This document shows, in pieces, positions 1-4,422 of a DNA stretch of 6,895 nucleotides. Origin of the DNA: JAENVT01 sp031430695 (lineage in GTDB: Bacteria; Actinomycetota; Acidimicrobiia; Acidimicrobiales; Ilumatobacteraceae); contig JANPBZ010000084.1 in NCBI GenBank assembly GCA_031430695.1, positions 1 to 6,895 of the forward strand. Reading direction: 5' to 3'. A program made the position numbers and the translations under genes. Every line of letters begins with the position of its first letter. The first letter of the stretch is position 1. Under the pieces are notes generated by a model. That model ran no database searches and was not told the DNA's origin. It worked only from the letters and a program-made list of their open reading frames with translations.

Positions 1-594
1 CACCGGTTTGCCGAGATGACTTGACAGCGTGATCGCATTGGCTAATTCCAGCGACATGCGCGCCTGCGTCCCATCGATCAGCAACGGCTGCTTTTGTGTG
101 ATTGCCGCGTGAAAATTCGTATAGACGGCAGTGTGATCGCCGCTGCTTTGCGGTAACGTAACTGTCAACGGCTCAATTTTTGGTCCACTGTAGATTTCGT
201 CCGTCTCCACAAAGAACTGGCGAATATCTTGCGCAAAGCCGTTGACCTCCAAATTGCCCGGCGTCAGCGTTAACGAGCCATTCGTGCCCACAATTTCCAG
301 CCGCTCTTTGATGCCGCTTTCGGCAGTGCTGACGTGCAACATGCCCTGAATGCCACTTGCCCATTCAAAGAGCGCCGTGGCGGTGTCTTCGGTTTCAATT
401 GCGTGCACGGTCGTGCGTGCAATGCCATAAACCTGGGCGGGCGCGCCCAGCAAATGGCAAAGTACATCGAGATTGTGCGGCGACTGATTCATCAAAATGC
501 CGCCACCTTCACCCTTCCAAGTGCCACGCCACGAAGACATTTGGAAATAACGACGCGTGCGCGGCCACAGCGCCGTACTGTTCGAGGACAACAG
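1..594 (-). CDS. Gfo/Idh/MocA family oxidoreductase, C-terminal part (partial at both ends)
   Basis: The minus strand is open without a stop from 594 to 1. It encodes the C-terminal substrate-binding domain of a Gfo/Idh/MocA-type NAD(P)-dependent dehydrogenase, a family usually acting on sugars, inositols or related polyols. The family signature is clear: WRGTWKGEGGGILMNQSPHN followed by LDVLCHLLG, where the His of SPH is the conserved active-site region residue. Further on come a β-sheet segment (TALFEWASGIQG, LEIVGTNGSL) and the typical ending HTAVYTNFHAAI... LLIDGTQAR then SLELANAI.LSSHLGKPV. The N-terminal Rossmann domain is absent. Recognisable family sequence ends near WPRTRRYFQ (about 540-567), and a TGA lies in frame at 595-597, so the gene is cut there. 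The 3' end runs off the window. Base composition is lower in GC than the rest, suggesting a different source or an assembly join. The family assignment is secure. The substrate cannot be told. Confidence 0.85.
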   Translation of the reverse strand, partial: MLSSNSTALWPRTRRYFQMSSWRGTWKGEGGGILMNQSPHNLDVLCHLLGAPAQVYGIARTTVHAIETEDTATALFEWASGIQGMLHVSTAESGIKERLEIVGTNGSLTLTPGNLEVNGFAQDIRQFFVETDEIYSGPKIEPLTVTLPQSSGDHTAVYTNFHAAITQKQPLLIDGTQARMSLELANAITLSSHLGKPV

Positions 595-1126
595 TCAATA
601 CCCCGCCGTGATGTGGGAGGAACGACCGGGCGTGCTGGTCTGGGTCGCCGTGCCCCCCAGCCGTCAGGCTGAGCTGACCTCGATCGCCGAAGCGGTCGTC
701 CTCCAAAAGGGACCATCTACAATTCCAGGACGACTACTGGTCCCGAACACCGGCGAGCCGTGGCGGGCGAGGAACAACAACGGCACCGGCTTGATCGTCG
801 CCAAGTTCTCCGGCAAGGAGTGCGTCGGATGGGGCTACATCGACAAATGCAGCGACCGGATCGAGGATCGCACCTTTGCCGCCCACTTCCGTTCGGCCGT
901 CTACATCGCTGGATCCGTTCCAAGCGAGGTCGAAAGCGTTCGCGTCCGACCAGAGTCCGGCGACCCGGTGGAAGTGACTCCGTTTGCGTACGGCGGCTCC
1001 TCCAGCCGGTTCTACCAAGTCACGCTGCCGCCCGACACGGTGGCCACCGTCGATTGGCTAGGAGCCGACGGCAACGTGATCGCGACATATCAACCATCCG
1101 GCGGCGCGATTGTTGGGAGCGAATGA
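557..1126 (+). CDS. Hypothetical protein, probable C-terminal fragment of a secreted or anti-sigma-like protein
   Basis: This is a 189-codon frame from a GTG at 557 to TGA. I do not recognise a named family. The first ~50 residues (PAVMWEERPGVLVWVAVP, then AELTSIAEAV) resemble the segment in actinobacterial anti-sigma-type extracytoplasmic proteins where a 'W.EG...Y.V.....EELLAIAESL'-like pattern precedes the C-terminus. The rest is predicted β-rich and ends in a 'RVRPESGDPVEVTP... RFYQVTLPP.T..TVDWLGADGNVI' module. Two cysteines (about residues 89 and 98, KEC and DKC) could form a disulfide in an exported domain. There is no signal peptide or membrane segment and no ribosome binding site at the GTG. 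An in-frame TAA at 548-550 lies only three codons upstream, inside the foreign-looking oxidoreductase sequence. The native N-terminus is therefore probably missing, and the GTG may be only an arbitrary start after the junction. The frame is real by its codon bias. The function is unknown. Confidence 0.6.
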   Translation: MRGHSAVLFEDNSQYPAVMWEERPGVLVWVAVPPSRQAELTSIAEAVVLQKGPSTIPGRLLVPNTGEPWRARNNNGTGLIVAKFSGKECVGWGYIDKCSDRIEDRTFAAHFRSAVYIAGSVPSEVESVRVRPESGDPVEVTPFAYGGSSSRFYQVTLPPDTVATVDWLGADGNVIATYQPSGGAIVGSE

Positions 1127-1247
1127 AGTCACTACCAGTGGAAGCTCGTGAAGTTGACTCACAAAGCGAGATCGCCAGACCGTAGGGAGACCGTCTCGTC
1201 ATCGGCGGACTTCCAAGCCACGACACCAACGGCTCTGGCGAACCACA

Positions 1248-1253
1248 TAGGCT
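1248..1253 (+). promoter_or_regulatory. Putative -10 box for the first TA module, leaderless arrangement
   Basis: TAGGCT fits the actinobacterial -10 pattern TAnnnT. Six bases separate it from the ATG at 1260, which places the expected transcription start on or next to the start codon. No Shine-Dalgarno sequence precedes this ATG, which agrees with a leaderless mRNA. No convincing -35 hexamer is seen at the proper distance. Confidence 0.4.
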
Positions 1254-1259
1254 TGAGCC

Positions 1260-1475
1260 ATGTCGATCTCGATCGAAGAACTCGCGTCCCGGCTCAACGC
1301 CGAAGCTGAGCGTCGCGGGATCACCAGCGAGGCGCTCCTCGACGAGTTGGCAGCGCGGCTCGATGACCATCTGGAAGCGTTCATCGGATGCGGCGCGTCC
1401 GGGCGGACCGAGCCGTTTGACATCCATCAGGAGCGAGCCGACGCCGCCAGCAAGAAGCTTGCTCAAGGCATCTGA
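1260..1475 (+). CDS. VapB-like antitoxin of the first PIN-toxin pair
   Basis: This is a 71-residue acidic protein directly upstream of a PIN toxin gene, so it is most likely the antitoxin that binds and inhibits that RNase and represses the operon. The N-terminal half (SISIEELASRLNAEAE then ITSEALLDELAARLDDHLEA) reads as a short strand followed by helices, as in a ribbon-helix-helix type dimeric DNA-binding fold. The C-terminal half (AFIGCGASGRTEPFDIHQER and ADAASKKLAQGI) has the extended, charged look of a toxin-wrapping tail. The 'AFIG.G.SGR.EP.DIH..R' signature is one I associate with actinobacterial antitoxins paired with PIN toxins. The ATG at 1260 follows a TAGGCT box by six bases and has no ribosome binding site. 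The stop is nine bases before the toxin start, so the two are co-transcribed. The RHH fold is inferred, not proven. Confidence 0.75.
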   Translation: MSISIEELASRLNAEAERRGITSEALLDELAARLDDHLEAFIGCGASGRTEPFDIHQERADAASKKLAQGI

Positions 1476-1484
1476 CCACCGACC

Positions 1485-1892
1485 GTGCTGCTGATCGACA
1501 CGGGCATCTTCGTCTCCGCTGCCGACCGCAACGAACCCCGTCACCCCGACTGCGCCACCCTGCTGCGCAACCGGTCCGATCTGGCTGTCACCGCGTCGGT
1601 CATCCCTGAAGCCGCGTGGCTGATCGAAACCCGCCTCGGCCCCGCAGCCGAAGCGCGATTCCTCACCCTCGTCGCTGGCCCCCGGTTTACGATTGTCGAT
1701 CTCACCGCCGCCGACTACCAGCGCTCCATCGTCCTGATCAGTACCTACACCGATCTCGGGCTTGGGTTCGTTGACGCCTCGATCATGGCCGTCGCTGAAC
1801 GCCTCGGTCACGACACCATCGCCACGCTCAACCATCGTGACTTCGCAGTCGTGCGCCCCACACACCGCGACGCCTTCCAACTCGTCCCCTGA
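1485..1892 (+). CDS. vapC: VapC-like PIN-domain ribonuclease toxin (first module)
   Basis: This 135-residue protein has the length and layout of a VapC toxin, a Mg2+-dependent endoribonuclease that in other systems cuts tRNA or rRNA when its antitoxin is degraded. The acidic residues of the PIN active site are in order: Asp5 (LLIDTGIFV), Glu42 (VIPEAAWLIE), Asp97 (GFVDASIMA) and Asp119 (TLNHRDFAVV). The C-terminal 'A.LNHRDF..V.P' ending is typical of the 'IATLDRRDF' subgroup of PIN toxins. All four positions are intact, so the enzyme should be active. The start is GTG nine bases after the antitoxin stop; no strong ribosome binding site is visible, and translation may be coupled to the antitoxin. 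It differs clearly in sequence from the PIN protein at 2544-2939, so it is not a recent duplicate. The RNA target is unknown. Confidence 0.88.
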   Translation: MLLIDTGIFVSAADRNEPRHPDCATLLRNRSDLAVTASVIPEAAWLIETRLGPAAEARFLTLVAGPRFTIVDLTAADYQRSIVLISTYTDLGLGFVDASIMAVAERLGHDTIATLNHRDFAVVRPTHRDAFQLVP

Positions 1893-2039
1893 CGGGGCCT
1901 CTCGATGCTCGGGTTTGCCGCGGGCGAAGGCAGGTCGCGGCCGGTCGACGTCAGGCGCAAGAGTCGCCGACGGCACCGTGTCCTCAAAATTCGTACAGCG
2001 GCGTTGGGGTGTGAACTCTGTCACGGCCGATTGTCCGTT

Positions 2040-2099
2040 GAGTACCACTGAGGTCCACTGAGTACCACCACGTACCGTCTGGTTCGCGAGGGTCTGGTT
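2040..2099. repeat. Cluster of short direct repeats at the HTH remnant breakpoint
   Basis: Three interleaved repeat pairs are visible. GAGTACCAC occurs at 2040-2048 and 2060-2068, CCACTGAG at 2045-2052 and 2055-2062, and GTCTGGTT at 2077-2084 and 2092-2099. Their centre spacings are 20, 10 and 15 bases. They begin where recognisable excisionase homology stops. They may be slippage products or a recombination scar. A set of binding sites for a recombinase or regulator is possible but not shown. Confidence 0.5.
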
Positions 2100-2159
2100 G
2101 TAGGCATGGGACCGGCCGACGCGCAGGAGTCGCGCTGCTTCGTCGACCGTCAACAGCAT
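2060..2159 (-). pseudogene. Excisionase-type helix-turn-helix gene remnant
   Basis: Read on the minus strand from an ATG at 2159, the frame gives MLLTVDEAARLLRVGRSHAY. This is the hallmark start of small excisionase/MerR-like HTH proteins that control directionality of tyrosine integrases or act as DNA-binding adaptors. In intact members this helix-turn-helix is followed by a few helical residues and then a basic β-wing (such as 'IRIG...RVP'). Here the match ends after residue 20, at about position 2100, and the frame continues as unrelated NQTLANQTVRGGTQW. The loss coincides with short direct repeats at 2040-2099. The gene is thus a 5' fragment, most likely inactive. It lies on the same strand as the integrase fragment at 2956-3285 but downstream of it, the reverse of the usual xis-then-int order. 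Confidence 0.55.
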
Positions 2160-2288
2160 CGGCAGATCAACCCACGCGTTCGTCCATACACCTACACATT
2201 CCTCCTTACAGAGGATTTGGTGACGCAACCGCAGCACGATTCCGCCAGAAATTCCGCGACACGCACCTGTTCTCGGGCGGGACCGCCG

Positions 2289-2316
2289 TTGATCGACGAG
2301 TATGAAGAAGTATGAT
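2289..2316 (+). promoter_or_regulatory. Promoter of the second TA module (leaderless)
   Basis: TTGATC (2289-2294) and TATGAT (2311-2316) are separated by 16 bases and match the housekeeping -35/-10 consensus well. The -10 ends six bases before the ATG at 2323, so transcription should start at or within a base or two of the start codon. There is no Shine-Dalgarno sequence in between. This arrangement decides in favour of the 2323 start over the in-frame upstream ATG at 2302, which would lie inside the promoter. Confidence 0.65.
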
Positions 2317-2322
2317 TTCCAC

Positions 2323-2547
2323 ATGTCCGTGGAACGAATCACCGTCTCACTCGAAACCGAACTCGCCGCTGCAGTTCGCGATGCGGCCGACGCCGACGCG
2401 CAGAACGTCTCGTCGTGGTTGGCCGACGCAGCTCGGCGACAGCTCGCGGCACGCGGGCTTCGAGAAGTGGTTGCGGCGTGGGAGGCAGAGCACGGCGCAT
2501 TCGATGATGCCGAGCTCGCCGCGGCCCGGGCGCGGGTAGGGGCGTGA
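2323..2547 (+). CDS. Ribbon-helix-helix antitoxin of the second PIN-toxin pair
   Basis: This is a 74-residue protein with a classic RHH (CopG/MetJ-type) N-terminus. The β-strand is VERITVSLE, helix A is TELAAAVRDAADADA, and helix B is NVSSWLADAARRQLAARG. An amphipathic, acidic tail (LREVVAAWEAEHGAF then DDAELAAARAR) would contact the toxin. It is expected to dimerise, bind its own promoter and neutralise the PIN protein encoded just downstream. The start at 2323 is chosen because the TATGAT box ends six bases upstream and because family members begin at 'MS.ERITVSL'. An ATG at 2302 would add MKKYDFH but overlaps the promoter. The stop codon overlaps the toxin start (GTGA, 2544-2547), giving translational coupling. 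It shares no clear sequence with the antitoxin at 1260. Confidence 0.83.
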   Translation: MSVERITVSLETELAAAVRDAADADAQNVSSWLADAARRQLAARGLREVVAAWEAEHGAFDDAELAAARARVGA

Positions 2548-2939
2548 CGGCGCTTGTTCTCGACGCCGGTGCACTGATCGCACTTGACCGCAACGACCGT
2601 GCCGCGTGGGCGATGCTTCGGGTTGCCGCTGACGCCGCTTCCACGGTGCAAGTGCCGGCGGGCGTCATCGCGCAGGCATGGCGCGACGGCCGCCGTCAGG
2701 CGCTGTTGTCACGGGCGTTGTCGCATTGCGACGAGGTTCCACTCGATGGCGTGGTGGCGCGTGCCGCAGGTCTGCTGTGCGGGCGAGCAGGCACCGCCGA
2801 CGTCATCGATGCCTCAGTCGCGATCACTGCCGCCGGGATCGCTCGTCATGACGACGTCGCGATCATCACTTCGGATCCCGACGACATCCGCCGGCTGCTG
2901 TCCGTGCTCGACGTCGCCGCTCGAGTCGTTCACGTCTGA
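2544..2939 (+). CDS. vapC: PIN-domain ribonuclease toxin (second module)
   Basis: This 131-residue PIN-domain protein is the presumed endoribonuclease toxin of the RHH antitoxin that overlaps it by four bases. Active-site positions seen are Asp7 (LVLDAGALIALDR), Asp86 and Asp89 (GTADVIDASVA) and Asp111 (IITSDPDDIRRL). At the place where many VapC proteins have a conserved Glu after the second strand, this one has Gln44 (GVIAQAWRDGRRQ). That 'VAQ.WR.G.RQ' form is, from memory, usual in this actinobacterial subgroup and probably not a loss of function. The 'SDPDD' ending also marks the subgroup. Translation starts at GTG within the antitoxin stop. The gene ends 16 bases from the convergent integrase fragment with no hairpin terminator between them. 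It belongs to a PIN lineage different from the toxin at 1485-1892. The RNA target is unknown. Confidence 0.85.
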   Translation: MTALVLDAGALIALDRNDRAAWAMLRVAADAASTVQVPAGVIAQAWRDGRRQALLSRALSHCDEVPLDGVVARAAGLLCGRAGTADVIDASVAITAAGIARHDDVAIITSDPDDIRRLLSVLDVAARVVHV

Positions 2940-2955
2940 CGATCTCGCCCCTACT

Positions 2956-3285
2956 TCACGAGCGCCGCTTGTTCTGGCTTTCCGTCGCGGACCGCAGATC
3001 GAGGTCGTGCTGCGGATAGAGATGTCCATAGCGATCGAGAACCACCGACACAGAGGTTTGGCCGGCCAGCGTGGCGACCTGCTTCGGGTTCGCTCCGTGG
3101 GCAATACACAGCGAGACGGCGGTGTGGCGCAGGTCGTGGATGCGCAACGGCGCCAGATCGGCGCGTCGAACCGCCGGATCCCGGACTCTTTTGCGGAACA
3201 GAGACGGTCGTATCGGTCGGCCTTCCGGGGAGCTGACGACCCGGATCTCGTAGGCCGACACCCGCCGGACCGGGGCGGCTCCCAA
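2956..3285 (-). pseudogene. Tyrosine recombinase (phage-type integrase), C-terminal fragment
   Basis: The 109-codon frame holds only the end of the catalytic domain of a phage/ICE-type integrase. Homology is clear from SSPEGRPIRPSLFRKRV through LRIHDLRHTAVSLCIAHGAN and VATLAGQTSVSVVLDRYGHL to YP. Catalytic residues visible are His50 and Arg53 of the H-x-x-R box (HDLRHT) and the nucleophile Tyr86 (DRYGHLYP). The position normally His or Trp before the tyrosine (LAGH in close relatives) is Gln76, encoded by CAA at 3060-3058, one base from CAC. The N-terminal arm-binding and core-binding domains and the first catalytic Arg and Lys are missing. The first ~16 residues show no family match, so the breakpoint lies near 3235-3240. 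It is convergent with the toxin gene. No tRNA gene or duplicated attachment site is seen beside it. It should be inactive. Confidence 0.75.
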
Positions 3286-3307
3286 CCCTGAATGTGAGGG
3301 CCGTTAG

Positions 3308-3601
3308 TCAGCAATTTGGATCATGGGTCGGGTCCAACGCACAGTCCCGACCCCAGTCCTCTGCACTGTCTGCGATGAGCAGGGTCGAGGGCACGAGAAA
3401 GATCGCGACGATGCCCAGGGCCATAGCGACGCTTCCGCGCTCGCTGCCCCCACTGCGGCGGGTGCGCCAACCGAGCGCAACGGCGACCAGGCCGAGAATC
3501 ACCCCCGGCAGGACCAGCCAGTAAACCCAGACTGCGGCGAGCACCGCCAGCACCCCACACGCGAGGGCGATCCACTCTCTCTTGCTACTGATCTGTTGCA
3601 T
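3308..3601 (-). CDS. Small DUF4190-like membrane protein
   Basis: This is a 97-residue membrane protein. Residues 10-45 form one long or two close hydrophobic segments (WIALACGVLAVLAAVWVYWL, then a VILGLVAVALGW stretch). A short basic loop follows (RTRRSGGSERG), then a further helix at about 58-77 and a polar tail (SAEDWGRDCALDPTHDPNC) with two cysteines. The layout of helix pair, 'GWR..R.GG..RG' loop and 'A..LGIVA' helix resembles actinobacterial DUF4190-type proteins of unknown function. The tail would be outside if the basic loop is cytoplasmic. The ATG at 3601 is chosen because AGAGGA (complement of 3607-3612) lies five bases upstream. A longer frame extends to 4135 but has no membrane or family character there. 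It has no close partner on the same strand and starts 398 bases from the stop of the next upstream gene. The function is unknown. Confidence 0.75.
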   Translation of the reverse strand: MQQISSKREWIALACGVLAVLAAVWVYWLVLPGVILGLVAVALGWRTRRSGGSERGSVAMALGIVAIFLVPSTLLIADSAEDWGRDCALDPTHDPNC

Positions 3602-3999
3602 CCTGTTCCTCTCTTCCAATGGTTCGGTCAGACCTACAGACGAGTTCCTGCGGTCGTTAGGTGACACCCCAGCCCGATCTATTCCGTTATGCCAACCAGA
3701 GTTCCCGACCCGCCCTTGATCGCCCGGCGCGGAACGGCAGTTGTGGCGCTGTGCTGACTTGTGTGTCAGCTCGCTGAACGACAGTCGTTGTATGGGCTTA
3801 CACGGAACGCATGGATCATTGAGGCAGCAGCGACCCGCCCCGAATGCCCAGTGAACGTACGCCAAACGCAACCATGATCGGCAGCGCAGAACATCGGATG
3901 CCACCGACACTCCCTGGGTGTAACTCGGCTGGATCTGGGGAGTGCGCGAGATGGTCGGTTCTGTGCTAGCTCGGCAGACCAACGCGCTCCGTGGCGCGA
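3602..3999. other. Gene-free stretch between two minus-strand membrane protein genes
   Basis: About 400 bases contain no reading frame with family features on either strand. The stretch must hold the promoter of the small membrane protein gene (3308-3601) and the 3' end of the hemA-membrane protein transcript. Two neighbouring inverted repeats at 3753-3789, listed separately, are the only structure I see. I find no T-rich terminator and no confident promoter hexamers. Confidence 0.5.
3753..3789. repeat. Two adjacent perfect inverted repeats
   Basis: GCTGAC (3753-3758) and GTCAGC (3765-3770) form a 6-bp repeat around a six-base spacer. Six bases further on, AACGAC-A-GTCGTT (3777-3789) is a 13-base perfect palindrome with one central base. 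They are about 150 bases upstream of the DUF4190-like gene and about 210 bases downstream of the end of the hemA-coupled membrane gene. They could be operators or a weak transcript end. Neither is followed by a T-run, so a standard Rho-independent terminator is unlikely. Confidence 0.45.
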
Positions 4000-4422
4000 T
4001 CACGCGACCATGTGGACGATGTCTTTGGTGAGCAGTACGGCGAGCAGACAGATGACGCTGAATGCGATTGCCGAGAAGTGCCAGCGCCACTTGTGGTCTA
4101 CGGCGAAGAACCGCCGGATCGCAAAGATGTCGCACGTGATCGCGAGCGTGCCGATCATGATGCTCAGCACAACGCCCGTGTCAGCCATGAGGCCTAGCGC
4201 CGGCAGCACGAATGGGAACACCAAGTAGGTGAGCGTGCACCGAATGGTCGAGATCGCCATCGACCGACGGAACGCCTTCACAGCCGAGCGCGCCGACTGT
4301 GCGCTCGGCTGCTCACGAACATGGAGCAACTTGCGAACGACCATGTCGGCGTGTGACCGCTGGATTCGTCGTGTGATGTGAGGGAATGGGCAGCCGATGG
4401 CTGGAGCTGGTGCCTGGGTCAT
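4000..4422 (-). CDS. Membrane protein of unknown function, translationally coupled to hemA
   Basis: This 140-residue protein has a polar, basic N-terminal half. It is followed by three predicted membrane helices: about residues 62-79 (LTYLVFPFVLPALGLM), 83-102 (GVVLSIMIGTLAITCDIFAI) and 116-132 (FSAIAFSVICLLAVLL). The linker between helices two and three (RRFFAVDHKWRWHF) is rich in basic and aromatic residues including His110 and His115. The segment RRSMAISTIRCTLTYLVFPF has the look of a conserved actinobacterial hypothetical family, but I cannot name it. The ATG (4422-4420) overlaps the hemA TGA as ATGA, so the two genes are almost certainly co-translated from one mRNA. That makes a role connected with the HemA product or with its regulation plausible, without direct evidence. 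There is no signal peptide. The stop is followed by the 398-base gene-free stretch. Confidence 0.75.
   Translation of the reverse strand: MTQAPAPAIGCPFPHITRRIQRSHADMVVRKLLHVREQPSAQSARSAVKAFRRSMAISTIRCTLTYLVFPFVLPALGLMADTGVVLSIMIGTLAITCDIFAIRRFFAVDHKWRWHFSAIAFSVICLLAVLLTKDIVHMVA

Larger units (their letters stand above)
1893..2288. other. Gene-poor stretch between the two TA modules
   Basis: About 400 bases separate the first toxin from the promoter of the second antitoxin. No intact gene is visible on either strand. A minus-strand excisionase-type HTH remnant and a cluster of short direct repeats, listed separately, occupy 2040-2159. The flanks (1893-2039 and 2160-2288) show only reading frames that lack family features. 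On the minus strand a purine-rich AAGGAGG (complement of the cctcctt at 2201-2207) lies upstream of the HTH remnant and could be its former ribosome binding site. However, the spacing to the ATG at 2159 (over 40 bases) is too long as it stands. Confidence 0.5.

Noticed and set aside
1886..1897. CCCC-TGAC-GGGG hairpin at the end of the first toxin gene as a terminator
   Set aside because: The stem is only four pairs and no T-run follows. It overlaps the stop codon and is expected by chance in GC-rich DNA.
1020..2651. Long minus-strand open frame of 543 codons
   Set aside because: It runs antisense to both TA modules and has no family character except the short excisionase-like piece at 2100-2159. 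It is a high-GC shadow frame.
2584..3291. Plus-strand frame of 235 codons
   Set aside because: It overlaps the second toxin in another frame and runs antisense to the integrase fragment. The translation is low-complexity and basic.
2956..3310. tRNA gene or att site beside the integrase fragment
   Set aside because: I looked for a T-loop GTTCRANNC pattern and an acceptor stem on both strands and for a direct repeat flanking the island, and found none.
3690..3712. GGAAC motif upstream of the DUF4190-like gene as an ECF sigma -35 element
   Set aside because: No matching -10 at the required 16-17 base spacing could be seen.
3308..4135. Longer version of the DUF4190-like gene starting at 4135
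   Set aside because: The added 178 residues are Arg/Pro/Cys-rich without domains. A good ribosome binding site supports the ATG at 3601.
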